Source: Companilactobacillus sp. RD055328 (GTDB lineage: Bacteria > Bacillota > Bacilli > Lactobacillales > Lactobacillaceae). From it: 64,000 nucleotides of DNA. The first letter of the stretch is position 1. Each line of letters opens with the position of its first letter. Made by a program: the position numbers and the translations under genes. The stretch spans positions 509,251-573,250 of the forward strand of contig NZ_BQUT01000005.1 in the NCBI RefSeq assembly GCF_022835675.1, written 5' to 3'. Below the pieces are notes generated by a model. It ran no database searches, was not told the origin of the DNA, and saw nothing but the letters and a program-made list of their open reading frames with translations. Of the stretch, positions 1 to 8,256 are shown one piece after another.

Positions 1-249
1 AATTTCTTCAATACTTTGAACCACATTTAGTTCCAATAAGTTATCTAATAACATATTGACCGCTTTTTCGTGTGTTTCAATATCTTCATTAATTTCTTTT
101 TTTTGCCCATTAAACTTAATTGAGAACACTGATCCTGGGATACCTAAACGATCAACCATACCTTCAGCAATGACCGCTTCTGAAGGAACTTCGTATAATT
201 TCCATTTTAATGTTGAACTACCTGAATTTACTGCTAATATTTTACTCAA
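1..249 (-). CDS. ackA: Acetate kinase, N-terminal part (cut by window edge)
   Basis: The first 83 codons of acetate kinase, which makes ATP and acetate from acetyl phosphate and ADP in the cytoplasm. The N-terminus reads SKILAVNSGSSTLKWKLYEV, containing the NSGSS(T)LK phosphate-binding motif of the ASKHA acetate kinases. The start is a TTG at 249, supported by a GGAGTAGGG ribosome site just upstream; there is no in-frame ATG that fits. It begins 4 bases after the stop of the ytxK-like gene, so the two are probably co-transcribed, as in Bacillus and other lactobacilli. The rest of the gene lies outside the window. With pta at 21117 it completes the phosphotransacetylase-acetate kinase route, although the two genes are not adjacent here. 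Confidence 0.95.
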   Translation of the reverse strand, partial: MSKILAVNSGSSTLKWKLYEVPSEAVIAEGMVDRLGIPGSVFSIKFNGQKKEINEDIETHEKAVNMLLDNLLELNVVQSIEEI

Positions 250-253
250 TTCC

Positions 254-1273
254 CTACTCCTTATTAAAATTTGAATTTGTCCAGCTATTAATTTCCGCTT
301 CAAAATTTTTAAATAAACGCATATCTTTTAATGAAGGAATTTCGCCCATCAAGACATTGTCTACTTGTTTAGCATCATCACCATGTTTTTGCAAAATCAC
401 GAGTGATTTTTGTGCTTCTTTTGAATGAAACATATCATTTGGGAAACTAAGGACTCCCTGTAAGTATACATTTGAAGTCATCCATTTGGCTAGGGTTTGT
501 GACTGATTAGTTTTAAATATTTCGCTTGGAACTACAAATATACCAAATCCACCATTTTTTAGATGTTCCATTGAATTCTCAATCAACAAATGATGTGCAA
601 ACGATTTGCCCTCACTTGCTTTAGTCTCAAAACGCTCCAAATCTTCTTCAATTGGATAATACCCAACAGGCAAGTCAGCTATAACAAAATCAGCTTCTGA
701 TATGGGCCAAAGCGCTACTGAATCTTGATGATATAAATCAAGATTAATATCTAATAATTGTGAATATGAATCAGTCACACTTAATAGTGAATCATCATTA
801 TCAATACCAATTCCAGAAATTTTCATTTCATTTGTTGCTTTAATATTATTAATAACCTGCAACAATAAATTACCAGCTCCAACTGTTGGATCAATTATGC
901 TTAAGCTATCTTCATCTGTAATAGCAATCAACTCATGCATTATTAGACTCACAATCATAGCTACAGAACCTGGTGTCATCAATTTATTTACTTCAGTTGC
1001 ATCATCTTTTTCAGCTTTTAGGATAGCTAATTGCATCACATCAAGTAATTCCTTAATGCTAAAACCACTTAGGTTAATATTCTTATATTTACTTTCTAAT
1101 TCTTCAACCGTTTGTTGATCTGGTGCATTATTCTCCACAAAAACTTCGCCAACTAATAAATCATGCATATTTTCAGCTAAAGCATCATGATTACTGGTTT
1201 TTAAAGCCTCTTGTAAAATCGTGGTCGTTTCTATAATTTGCTTAAATAATTCTTCTATCTTTTCTTCTGCCAT
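254..1273 (-). CDS. ytxK: YtxK-like class I SAM-dependent methyltransferase
   Basis: 339 residues, resembling the N6-adenine DNA methyltransferase fold family. It has an alpha-helical N-terminal part (1-95), then NKLMTPGSVA (about 96-105), the SAM-binding motif I DPTVGAGNLLLQ (about 128-139) and the catalytic-position motif DLPVGYYP (about 200-207), which replaces the canonical NPPY. No target-recognition domain is visible, so it is not an obvious restriction-modification enzyme; its substrate is unknown. It lies between comGG and ackA, the conserved position of ytxK in Firmicutes, and is often a late competence-linked gene in streptococci. The start ATG follows a GAGG site. The family call is firm, the biochemical role is not. 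Confidence 0.85.
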   Translation of the reverse strand: MAEEKIEELFKQIIETTTILQEALKTSNHDALAENMHDLLVGEVFVENNAPDQQTVEELESKYKNINLSGFSIKELLDVMQLAILKAEKDDATEVNKLMTPGSVAMIVSLIMHELIAITDEDSLSIIDPTVGAGNLLLQVINNIKATNEMKISGIGIDNDDSLLSVTDSYSQLLDINLDLYHQDSVALWPISEADFVIADLPVGYYPIEEDLERFETKASEGKSFAHHLLIENSMEHLKNGGFGIFVVPSEIFKTNQSQTLAKWMTSNVYLQGVLSFPNDMFHSKEAQKSLVILQKHGDDAKQVDNVLMGEIPSLKDMRLFKNFEAEINSWTNSNFNKE

Positions 1274-1340
1274 AGTTTACCTCAATTAGTCTGTTAATTA
1301 AGTTTACAGATAAAGAAGTACTATTACAAGCAAACTAAGT

Positions 1341-1523
1341 TCAATTATATAAGATAGAATTTATTTCTTTTTGGTAATAATTATCTAATTCTCTATTAAC
1401 TTTTACTTCATTTTGAAAGGATGTAACTTTTATCAATAAACATGTAGTTGTCAACTGCAAAGCTATAATAGAAATTAATAATACAGATGCCTTTCTAGTC
1501 TTATATTTTATTAACATATTCAT
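1341..1523 (-). CDS. comGG: ComGG-like competence pseudopilin (short)
   Basis: 60 residues with one hydrophobic N-terminal segment (about 13-34) behind a short basic stretch (KYKTRK), the layout of a minor pseudopilin. It is assigned mainly by position as the last gene of the comG operon. It is shorter than typical ComGG, and the usual G/A-F prepilin cleavage motif is not clear (KASVLLI). The start overlaps the end of comGF by 23 bases; the ATG at 1517 fits the AAGGA ribosome site better than the one at 1523. It probably acts at the membrane as a minor pilus subunit in DNA uptake. The hydrophobic segment is seen; the function is inferred from context. Confidence 0.6.
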   Translation of the reverse strand: MNMLIKYKTRKASVLLISIIALQLTTTCLLIKVTSFQNEVKVNRELDNYYQKEINSILYN

Positions 1524-1929
1524 ATGTCCTTCTATATTTTAATCGTGCTTTCATCTGGAAAATATTATCATGATAATTCATTTCTATTTGTTTTACATCG
1601 TTAAGTAATGGCATATGTCCACCTTTAACTCCTTTCACACGAATCATACCTTTATATTGTTCTAATACATAATCCTTATTAGGTTGTGTATAGTTTGGAC
1701 CAGATACTAACATTAACTTATCATTCTTACACTCTTTTATTTTTGCTCCAGCTAATAAATAATCCAATTTTAACATTGAAGTGTGCCACTTAATTAGTGT
1801 TAGATTTTCTTGTCTAATTAATCGATTGGTAAAAAATATTTCATTACAAATCACTGAGAAACATACGGTGCTTAATAACAAATATAAAATCACTTCATAT
1901 AAAATAAATCCTCGACTATTTCTTATCAA
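1501..1929 (-). CDS. comGF: ComGF competence pseudopilin
   Basis: 142 residues with a type IV prepilin N-terminus: the RGFILYEVILYLL motif at about 6-18 has the Gly-Phe prepilin peptidase site, followed by Glu and a membrane helix. The remainder is a hydrophilic domain with no recognised catalytic motif, as expected for a minor pseudopilin. It overlaps comGE by 14 bases and comGG by 23 bases, indicating translational coupling. Position and length match ComGF of lactobacilli and Bacillus. It would be processed by ComC, which is not in this window. Confidence 0.8.
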   Translation of the reverse strand: MIRNSRGFILYEVILYLLLSTVCFSVICNEIFFTNRLIRQENLTLIKWHTSMLKLDYLLAGAKIKECKNDKLMLVSGPNYTQPNKDYVLEQYKGMIRVKGVKGGHMPLLNDVKQIEMNYHDNIFQMKARLKYRRTYEYVNKI

Positions 1930-2206
1930 TTATAAATTTCGTTCCCTTACTTGAGTTTAATATGTAATTTTTAGAGCCTATTTTTTTCAGTTGATACTTA
2001 CTGTCATCTATAACAATTGTACCTTTTTGAGTCTTAGTTAATTTTATAAATGCTAAATCAGCATTCATTGAATCTCGCTGATGAATTAGAAAAGAATTCA
2101 TATTTTGAAAAGACATCACTAATACAAGACAACTGGTTATTGAAATGGATAATCCAACGAGAGCTTCCACAACAACAAAACCACGATTAACTTTCAATAA
2201 TTTCAC
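1916..2206 (-). CDS. comGE: ComGE-like competence pseudopilin
   Basis: 96 residues. The N-terminus VNRGFVVVEALVGLSISITS is a type IV prepilin leader: a Gly-Phe cleavage site, Glu at position +5 and a hydrophobic helix of about 20 residues. The C-terminal half is short and lysine-rich, without a recognised domain. Overlaps of 20 bases with comGD and 14 bases with comGF place it inside the comG operon. Specific identity as ComGE rests on its order between comGD and comGF, because minor pseudopilins diverge strongly. Confidence 0.72.
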   Translation of the reverse strand: MKLLKVNRGFVVVEALVGLSISITSCLVLVMSFQNMNSFLIHQRDSMNADLAFIKLTKTQKGTIVIDDSKYQLKKIGSKNYILNSSKGTKFIIDKK

Positions 2207-2624
2207 CCCATTCCATTTGGATTTTATATTTAATCAACTTTTGGGTATCAGTGTCATAAAAAGCAATAGTGAATGGCCTGACTGTTCCGTCTCTATCAAT
2301 AACAACAGATCTGGTCGTTTCCAAATGAATTCCTTTAGGAAGTGACATTTTTTTCTTATCATTGCTTCCGATTTGATCGTAGATAATCAGTTGATTACTA
2401 GCATCAAATTTAAAACGAACATTATCATGATGAATTTTTGACTGAATTAATGAATAACTCCAAGCAGTCTTAACCTCATTGAAAAATATTACTTTTTGAA
2501 GATTATTCTCAATTTTGTTGTAACTACTTAGAGGAATCAATAAAAACATTGTAATGATTACAAGCGCAATAACCATCTCGAGTAATGTGAATGCTTTATT
2601 TTCCTTTCTCAACGATTCCATCAT
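2187..2624 (-). CDS. comGD: ComGD competence pseudopilin
   Basis: 145 residues. The leader NKAFTLLEMVIALVIITMF carries an Ala-Phe prepilin peptidase site, Glu at +5 and a membrane helix (about 12-34). The C-terminal domain ends with a basic-hydrophobic strand pattern typical of GspH/ComGD pseudopilins (DRDGTVRPFTIAFYD). It overlaps comGC by 29 bases. It should be a minor pilus component that crosses the wall with ComGC to let DNA reach ComEA. Identification is by leader motif plus operon order. Confidence 0.82.
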   Translation of the reverse strand: MMESLRKENKAFTLLEMVIALVIITMFLLIPLSSYNKIENNLQKVIFFNEVKTAWSYSLIQSKIHHDNVRFKFDASNQLIIYDQIGSNDKKKMSLPKGIHLETTRSVVIDRDGTVRPFTIAFYDTDTQKLIKYKIQMEWGEIIES

Positions 2625-2892
2625 GAATAGTTATCCCTTTTTCTTCCGCATGTTTCAGTTGTTTATCTGAAATGTAATGACTTGTTGCAAGGCCTTTTAA
2701 CGTGGGCGTTTCCCCTTCATATAAATCAACTTGCCCTTGAAGCGTTGTTATAAAAGCTTCATCAGTTTTGTTAGTAGCATGTTCTTTTTGACTAGCTAAA
2801 TTAGGAATTACAATCAATAACAAAAGCGTAATAATGAAGATAACAAAAACCATTTCTATTAATGTGAAACCTTTGTGTTTTATTTTTTTCAT
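2596..2892 (-). CDS. comGC: ComGC major competence pseudopilin
   Basis: 98 residues, the usual ComGC length. The leader KHKGFTLIEMVFVIFIITLL is a textbook prepilin site (Gly-Phe, TLIE), followed by a long hydrophobic helix (about 10-30) and a soluble domain with repeated helices and charged residues. ComGC is the main subunit of the competence pseudopilus. The start ATG coincides with the last base of comGB, so the genes are translationally coupled. No frameshift or stop is visible, which argues the operon has been kept functional. Confidence 0.9.
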   Translation of the reverse strand: MKKIKHKGFTLIEMVFVIFIITLLLLIVIPNLASQKEHATNKTDEAFITTLQGQVDLYEGETPTLKGLATSHYISDKQLKHAEEKGITIHDGIVEKGK

Positions 2893-3896
2893 TAGTACAT
2901 CCCTTCCATCATTCCATATACTGGAACTAATATTTTTAAATAAGTGTTTAAAATTAGAATCGCGATTATACCAAAAACAATCGGTTGAATTTTAGTTATT
3001 ATCTTTTGTACCTTTTCTAAGGTCTCATCATATTTAATTTCCGCAAGAGCTAATACCTCGGATCCTAAATCACTATGATTTAGACCTGAAACTGTTAAAA
3101 TTTCTAATTCCTTAGGCATTAATTCGTTATATCTAATGAAATCCGCGATGTTTCCACCAAGTTTCAGATGATGAATTAATCGTTTTTGAATCCTAAAATA
3201 TGATGACTTCTTAGAAAATTTCATCTCGCATATATCAGAAATCTTCATTCCACTTTTGATTATCAATCCAATGCTAAATAATAAATTGTATTCATAATAG
3301 CTTCGATAAATCTCACCAATTATTGGTAATCGAATTTTTCTTATAACTTTTGTATACTCATTTGATTTTCTAATAATGATAAATTGAAATAAAAGATAAA
3401 TGATACTGCTAACAATGGCAACGATAATAAACCAATCAGAAAATTCTAACCAAAAAGTTAATGTCGATTTTTTATAATCAAACGTAAAAAAACTTTTAAT
3501 AAAAATAATTATCATAATCAAAAACATAAAAATAAATAATGGATACATCATTAGTAATTTAATTTTTTTAACTTGTTTATTTTTAATTGCCATCAGCTCG
3601 CCTAGTTGAAGAATAACTTTCTTTAGTAATCCGTTCTTCTCGGCTAATTCCAATTGCGAAATCATCATTTCCGGTAAGTTTAGTAATCTCATATTTCCGC
3701 TAAAAGATAATCCCATATTCAAGCTTGTTGTCATTTTGTTAAATACATACCTCAAATTAGGGTACTTAAGGCCTAAACAATGAATTGAATTATTTAATGA
3801 AAATCCATTATTCAACAATTTTCCAAGCAAATATATTATTTCAATTTGAGCACCACCTGTGATTCTTCGTCTTCTATCCATGAATAAATTCTTCAA
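2892..3896 (-). CDS. comGB: ComGB, pseudopilus inner-membrane platform protein
   Basis: 334 residues of the type II secretion F (GspF) family. Two T2SF-like cytoplasmic domains (about 20-110 and 195-290) are separated by two membrane segments (about 118-135 and 150-172), and a third membrane helix closes the protein (about 300-322, FGIIAILILNTYLKILVPVYG). It anchors the ComGA ATPase and the ComGC pseudopilus in the membrane. It overlaps the end of comGA by 23 bases. The length is normal for Lactobacillaceae and no break is seen. Confidence 0.88.
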   Translation of the reverse strand: MKNLFMDRRRRITGGAQIEIIYLLGKLLNNGFSLNNSIHCLGLKYPNLRYVFNKMTTSLNMGLSFSGNMRLLNLPEMMISQLELAEKNGLLKKVILQLGELMAIKNKQVKKIKLLMMYPLFIFMFLIMIIIFIKSFFTFDYKKSTLTFWLEFSDWFIIVAIVSSIIYLLFQFIIIRKSNEYTKVIRKIRLPIIGEIYRSYYEYNLLFSIGLIIKSGMKISDICEMKFSKKSSYFRIQKRLIHHLKLGGNIADFIRYNELMPKELEILTVSGLNHSDLGSEVLALAEIKYDETLEKVQKIITKIQPIVFGIIAILILNTYLKILVPVYGMMEGMY

Positions 3897-4839
3897 ATAC
3901 TTTTTGATTAATCACACCTTCTTCATATAATGTATTAATTTTATCTTCCCAATCTTTTAATTCTCGGCATTCCACATGTTCAAAACTTGTTGTCAATTCA
4001 TCATCAATTAACATATCTTGTAAGCAAATCAAATCTTTAGACTTGGTAGGAATTAGTCTTTGATAGACTGATGCTATTAGTGAAGATTTCAATGAAAACA
4101 TATCTACATTAAACTCTTTCATACGACTAATAACAGAATACTTCGACTTAGCATGTATAGTGGATAATACTGTATAACCACTCAAAGCCGCCTTAACAGC
4201 TAAATTAGCGGTTTTCGAATCACGTATTTCTCCAATAATTAATATATCTGGACGTTGTCGCAGACTAGACTTAATCAATTCTTCGTAACCAATACCGGCA
4301 TCGTCATTAATCTGTAGTTGAACAAAATCGTCAGCAATTATTTCGGTAGGATCTTCTATACACATAACTAGCTTATTAGTTGATATTTTTTTAGCATAAC
4401 TATACATAAAACTAGTTTTCCCAGACCCCATAGGGCCACTAAACAAAATCAATCCTTTCTTATTGATGAACTTATTAAAATTTTCAGGTAACTCAATATT
4501 TTTCGCTTCAACATAAATTAATCTAATAACTAAAATTTCTTTCCCTAAATAATTACCAACTGAAGATAAACGTAAATTAATTTCTTCCTTATTAATTAAA
4601 TATTTAGTCGAACCTATTTGTGGTCGCCGATGTTCACTAATATCCATCCCGCCTTGAAACTTAAAAAAATTAATCAATTGATTACCAGATTCATCATTTA
4701 TTAGTTCATAATCAATTCTCCCTTCTCTGACTTTAAAACTGATTTGAAAATCATTTTTATATGGAATTATAAAGATATCTGAAGCTTGTTTTTTACATGC
4801 TATACCTAATAATTCTTCAATATGTTTGCTAACTGTCAT
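3874..4839 (-). CDS. comGA: ComGA, competence pseudopilus assembly ATPase
   Basis: 321 residues of the GspE/PilB secretion ATPase family. Walker A is GPMGSGKT (about 135-142), the Asp box EDPTE follows (about 162-166), Walker B is ILIIGEIRD (about 199-207) and the His box is STIHAKS (about 226-232). The tetracysteine zinc region of PilB is absent, as in other short Gram-positive ComGA proteins. It powers extension of the ComGC pseudopilus. The ATG follows CGGAGGTG. It is the first gene of comGA-GB-GC-GD-GE-GF-GG and starts about 37 bases after a terminator behind yebC, leaving little room for its own promoter. Confidence 0.92.
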   Translation of the reverse strand: MTVSKHIEELLGIACKKQASDIFIIPYKNDFQISFKVREGRIDYELINDESGNQLINFFKFQGGMDISEHRRPQIGSTKYLINKEEINLRLSSVGNYLGKEILVIRLIYVEAKNIELPENFNKFINKKGLILFSGPMGSGKTSFMYSYAKKISTNKLVMCIEDPTEIIADDFVQLQINDDAGIGYEELIKSSLRQRPDILIIGEIRDSKTANLAVKAALSGYTVLSTIHAKSKYSVISRMKEFNVDMFSLKSSLIASVYQRLIPTKSKDLICLQDMLIDDELTTSFEHVECRELKDWEDKINTLYEEGVINQKVFEEFIHG

Positions 4840-4875
4840 AATTCACCTCCGTCCTTATTATTAATTACGCAAAAT

Positions 4876-4907
4876 AAAAAAAGAACTTCCTAAGAAGTTC
4901 TTTTTTT
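4876..4907 (-). terminator. Terminator after yebC, upstream of comGA
   Basis: A perfect 9-bp stem AAGAACTTC / GAAGTTCTT with a 4-base loop and a T tract on the minus strand side. It closes yebC and insulates the comG operon from read-through. Confidence 0.85.
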
Positions 4908-4921
4908 ATTTATTATCTTTT

Positions 4922-5644
4922 TTATTCTTCAGCAGCTGTATAGACATTTGAAACATCATCATCGTCTTCTAGTTGCTCAATCATATGTTGGAATTGTTCT
5001 TTCTTATCTTCAGGAACAGGAGTTGTATTTTGCGGAATCATTGTTAATTCAGCATTAGCAAGCTCATAACCTTTAGCTTCTAAAGCATCACGTACAGAAG
5101 TGAAATCTTTAGCATCTGTGTAAATTTCAAAGACTTCGTCAGCAGTTTGTAGATCATCACCACCAGCTTCCATAACATCTTCTAGCATTTGGTCTTCATC
5201 AGCATCAGTTGTTGTACGATCAATAGCGATATAACCTTTACGATCAAACATATAAGCAACTGAACCAGCAGCTCCCATGCTTCCACCATTTCTTGTTACG
5301 GCAACACGAACTGTTGAAGCAGTTCTATTTTTGTTATCTGTAAGTGTTTCAATTAGGACAGCAACCCCACCAGGTGCATATCCTTCATATGTGATTTCTT
5401 CATAGTTATCAGCAGACCCACCAACAGCTTTATCAATAGCGCGCTTGATATTATCTTTAGGCATATTAGCAGCACGAGCTTTATCCATTACCATACGAAG
5501 ATTGGCGTTGTTCGCAGGGTCAGGATCACCACCTTTTGCAGCCATGAATAATTCACGAGAAATCTTTTGGAAAATCTTTCCACGTTTTGCATCTTGGGCG
5601 TTTTTACGACCTTGTATATTGTGCCATTTTGAATGTCCTGACAT
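4922..5644 (-). CDS. yebC: YebC/PmpR-family translation and regulatory factor
   Basis: 240 residues, full length for the family, beginning [22 protein letters not shown], the strongly conserved N-terminus. Conserved family blocks include [21 protein letters not shown] (about 86-106) and [19 protein letters not shown] (about 114-132). YebC proteins have been described as DNA-binding regulators and more recently as factors that relieve ribosome stalling at proline-rich motifs; which applies here cannot be told from sequence. The C-terminus is acidic ([11 protein letters not shown]). It sits upstream of comGA, a conserved neighbour in lactobacilli, but a terminator separates them. Confidence 0.93.
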   Translation of the reverse strand: MSGHSKWHNIQGRKNAQDAKRGKIFQKISRELFMAAKGGDPDPANNANLRMVMDKARAANMPKDNIKRAIDKAVGGSADNYEEITYEGYAPGGVAVLIETLTDNKNRTASTVRVAVTRNGGSMGAAGSVAYMFDRKGYIAIDRTTTDADEDQMLEDVMEAGGDDLQTADEVFEIYTDAKDFTSVRDALEAKGYELANAELTMIPQNTTPVPEDKKEQFQHMIEQLEDDDDVSNVYTAAEE

Positions 5645-5686
5645 CCTTGCGTCCTTCTTTCTTTAAGTAATTAAAAACCTAATTTA

Positions 5687-6211
5687 TTATATCAAAGAAG
5701 AGCTATTGTTAACCAGCTTTTTTTGCTTAAATATCAATTTAAAAAGCAACATAGTTAATAAAATACCAACTAATGCACCACAACTATCTAACATAACATC
5801 TGATACTAAAGGAGATCTTCCTGCAGCAAACCATTGATGAAACTCATCAAACGCTGCTAATCCCGTAGTTGTTAGCCACGTAAACATGAACAATAAGTTT
5901 TTTTTATTTACGTATCTATAAGATGCTATCCATAACGATGCCCCTAATATGAAATAACTACCAAAATGAGCTATCTTTCTTATAATAAATTCAATTAATC
6001 CTGAATATCCAACTCCTTGGATAGATTCATCAATTCCACCATAAGTAACTTGAACATTATTCAATACTGAATCCACTGGCTTTTGAGGAACTTTTTCATT
6101 AAGTAACGGTACAATTGTTTGTTGCTTATAAGTCATTGATGAACTAACAAAAAGAATAATAATCATCATAAAGAAAATAATCCACGCAATTTTTTCGATT
6201 TTTCTTGGCAT
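5687..6211 (-). CDS. VanZ-like membrane protein
   Basis: About 174 residues with a VanZ-like layout: an N-terminal membrane helix (about 8-25), an extracytoplasmic loop of about 50 residues, then three helices. A conserved H-F-G-Y/S stretch (KIAHFGSYFILGA) precedes the typical DEFHQWFAAGRSP signature between helices. The start is set at ATG 6211, 5 bases after GAGGTGG; a longer reading from a GTG at 6223 would overlap that ribosome site. VanZ homologues are linked to low-level teicoplanin resistance, but most chromosomal ones have no known role. It lies between glmS and yebC and may be co-transcribed with yebC. Confidence 0.82.
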   Translation of the reverse strand: MPRKIEKIAWIIFFMMIIILFVSSSMTYKQQTIVPLLNEKVPQKPVDSVLNNVQVTYGGIDESIQGVGYSGLIEFIIRKIAHFGSYFILGASLWIASYRYVNKKNLLFMFTWLTTTGLAAFDEFHQWFAAGRSPLVSDVMLDSCGALVGILLTMLLFKLIFKQKKLVNNSSSLI

Positions 6212-6235
6212 AATCCACCTCACTTCTTAATGATA

Positions 6236-6266
6236 TCAAAAAAGCATTCTTTCGAATGCTTTTTTA
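6236..6266 (-). terminator. Terminator after glmS
   Basis: Stem GCATTC / GAATGC extended by A/T pairs with a TTTC loop and T runs on both sides. It lies directly behind the glmS stop and ahead of the VanZ-like gene. Confidence 0.8.
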
Positions 6267-6267
6267 T

Positions 6268-8070
6268 TTATTCTACTGTTACACTTTTAGCCAAGTTACG
6301 AGGTTGATCTACATCATTTCCACGTTCTAAACTAGCATAATAAGCTAATAATTGTGCAGGTACAACACTTATTAACGGCTCTAATAATTCATTTATTGAG
6401 CTAAGAATTATTTGATCATCGCTATAAGCAAATTTTTCATTAGCAATAACCAATACATTAGCTCCACGAGCTTGAACTTCTTTAATATTGCCACGAGTAT
6501 GTTCAGCAGTATTAGGATCATTAATGAAAGCAACTACAGGTGTTTGCTCTTCAATAAGAGAAATAGTTCCGTGCTTTAATTCACCAGCAGCAAAACCTTC
6601 AGTATGAATATAAGATATTTCTTTTAATTTCAATGCTGATTCAATTGATACAGCATAATCAACACCACGACCAATATAAAATGCATGATCTTGATTTTCA
6701 AAGAAGTCATGTGTTAACGATTTCAACATATCTTTTTCATCAATAATTGTTTGCATTCCGTTTGCGGCTAATGAAAGTTCTTCTTTCAAGTCTAAATTCA
6801 ACGCTTGTTCATTATTAAGTAGAGTTCCTACCACCTTAGCCAATACTGCTTGAATAGCAATTTGCGCTGTATAAGCTTTTGTTGAAGCAACGGCAATTTC
6901 TGGACCAGCAAGTAATTCCATTTGATAAGTAGATTCTCGCCAAAGAGTTGAATCTTTAACATTCGTGATTGTTAAACTAGGTAATTCTAGTTCATTCACT
7001 TGAACTAGTACTTGACGGCTATCTGCTGTTTCACCACTTTGAGTCAAGAAGATGAAGAAAGGTTTCTTAGATAACTTAGGTATGTGATAACCGAATTCAC
7101 TGGCCACTTCAACATCTACAGGAATATCAGTTAAGTTCTCTAATATTTCTTTTCCAACTAGTCCAGCATGATAACTTGTTCCTGCTGCGACAATATAGAT
7201 ACGATCTGATTCTGAAACAGTTTTAACTAAATCTGCATCTACATTAATTCCATCAGATAAATAATGTTCACTGATTTTTCTCATTACGGCTGGTTGTTCA
7301 TCAACTTCTTTAAGCATGTAATGAGGATAAGTTCCTTTAGAAATGTCATTAGGATCTAAATCCACCGTATAAGAATTTCTAGAGATTTCTTTATTATCTT
7401 TATCAAAAATGTGATAAACATTCTTTTCTAAAACAACAATTTCGCCATCCATCAATTCTAAAAATTGGTTCGTTTGATCAATCATAGCCATTGCGTCAGA
7501 ACAAATAACATTGAATCCATCACCAATACCAACTAGTAGAGGGCTCTTATTCTTAGCAACAAAAATTCTATCTGCATCTTGGCTATCTATCAATCCAAAT
7601 GCAAAAGATCCTTCAACTAAACTAACCATTTTCTTGAATGCATCAGTTGTGTTCATACCTTGTTTTGAAAAATATGAAACTAATTGCACAGCAACTTCTG
7701 TATCTGTTTGACTTACGAACTTAACATCTGATAAATAAGTGCTTTTTAATTCATCATAATTTGTTATTACACCATTATGAACTAAGTAGAATCTTTCATC
7801 TTCAGAAAACTGTGGATGAGCATTTTCAACTGTTGGTTTACCATGAGTGGCCCAACGTGTATGACCAATACCTATTTCACCAGAAATATTATCTGTAATA
7901 ATTTTTTCTAAGTCTTTAATTTTCCCTGTTTCTTTAACTAGACTTCCATTTTGCCCATCATTTACATAAATACCAGCTGAATCATAGCCACGATATTCTA
8001 ATTTTTGTAATCCATTAATCAAAATTTCTTTTGTATTTAGCTTCCCAACAACACCGACAATTCCACACAT
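6268..8070 (-). CDS. glmS: Glutamine-fructose-6-phosphate aminotransferase (isomerizing)
   Basis: 600 residues, full length. It makes glucosamine-6-phosphate from fructose-6-phosphate and glutamine, the entry to UDP-GlcNAc and peptidoglycan. The N-terminal glutaminase domain starts at Cys2 (CGIVGVVG), with GIGHTRWATHG (about 71-81) and the HNG block (about 98-100). Two SIS domains follow, with SQSGET in the first and SALKLKEISY in the second, and the conserved end KSVTVE. The ATG at 8070 has AAGAGG 8 bases upstream. The leader from the predicted promoter is only about 60 bases, too short for a glmS ribozyme, and instead holds an inverted repeat that may bind a NagR/GntR-type regulator. It is separated from glmM by a terminator. 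Confidence 0.97.
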   Translation of the reverse strand: MCGIVGVVGKLNTKEILINGLQKLEYRGYDSAGIYVNDGQNGSLVKETGKIKDLEKIITDNISGEIGIGHTRWATHGKPTVENAHPQFSEDERFYLVHNGVITNYDELKSTYLSDVKFVSQTDTEVAVQLVSYFSKQGMNTTDAFKKMVSLVEGSFAFGLIDSQDADRIFVAKNKSPLLVGIGDGFNVICSDAMAMIDQTNQFLELMDGEIVVLEKNVYHIFDKDNKEISRNSYTVDLDPNDISKGTYPHYMLKEVDEQPAVMRKISEHYLSDGINVDADLVKTVSESDRIYIVAAGTSYHAGLVGKEILENLTDIPVDVEVASEFGYHIPKLSKKPFFIFLTQSGETADSRQVLVQVNELELPSLTITNVKDSTLWRESTYQMELLAGPEIAVASTKAYTAQIAIQAVLAKVVGTLLNNEQALNLDLKEELSLAANGMQTIIDEKDMLKSLTHDFFENQDHAFYIGRGVDYAVSIESALKLKEISYIHTEGFAAGELKHGTISLIEEQTPVVAFINDPNTAEHTRGNIKEVQARGANVLVIANEKFAYSDDQIILSSINELLEPLISVVPAQLLAYYASLERGNDVDQPRNLAKSVTVE

Positions 8071-8087
8071 ATATATAACCTCTTGAA

Positions 8088-8111
8088 TTGGTATAGTTTA
8101 ATTAATACCAA
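8088..8111 (-). promoter_or_regulatory. Inverted repeat in glmS leader, putative GntR/NagR-type operator
   Basis: TTGGTAT-N10-ATACCAA lies between the predicted transcription start and the glmS ribosome site. TTGGTATAG-type half sites resemble the dre boxes bound by NagR-family GntR regulators at amino-sugar genes of streptococci. Position downstream of the promoter suggests repression by roadblock. Regulator identity is inference. Confidence 0.5.
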
Positions 8112-8135
8112 ATATTTTTTTAAAGAACAAAGGAA

Positions 8136-8164
8136 ATTGTATATTTATAAACCTTTATTGTCAA
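8136..8164 (-). promoter_or_regulatory. glmS promoter
   Basis: Reading the minus strand, TTGACA (8164-8159) and TACAAT (8141-8136) are separated by 17 bases, a near-consensus housekeeping promoter. Transcription would start near 8129, about 60 bases ahead of the glmS ATG. Confidence 0.75.
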
Positions 8165-8195
8165 TAAATATTTAAATTTAAATAAAAATCCACAT

Positions 8196-8210
8196 AATTG
8201 GTATATACAA
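8196..8210. promoter_or_regulatory. Second TTGGTAT-type site upstream of the glmS promoter
   Basis: AATTGGTATATACAA is one base short of a palindrome (TTGGTATATACAA) and matches the half-site in the glmS leader. It lies about 32 bases upstream of the -35 box and could be a second operator for the same regulator. Confidence 0.4.
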
Positions 8211-8213
8211 AAT

Positions 8214-8247
8214 AAAAAGGAGTTGATTTTAAAATCAACTCCTTTTT
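8214..8247 (-). terminator. Terminator after glmM
   Basis: A perfect inverted repeat with 17-base arms (AAAAAGGAGTTGATTTT and its complement), T tract on both sides. It is just behind the glmM stop at 8257. Confidence 0.9.
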
Positions 8248-8256
8248 GGAAAAACT

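Noticed and set aside
8071-8256. glmS ribozyme
   Set aside because: Only about 60 bases separate the predicted transcription start from the ATG, and the full gap is 186 bases including the glmM terminator. No ribozyme core pattern was seen.
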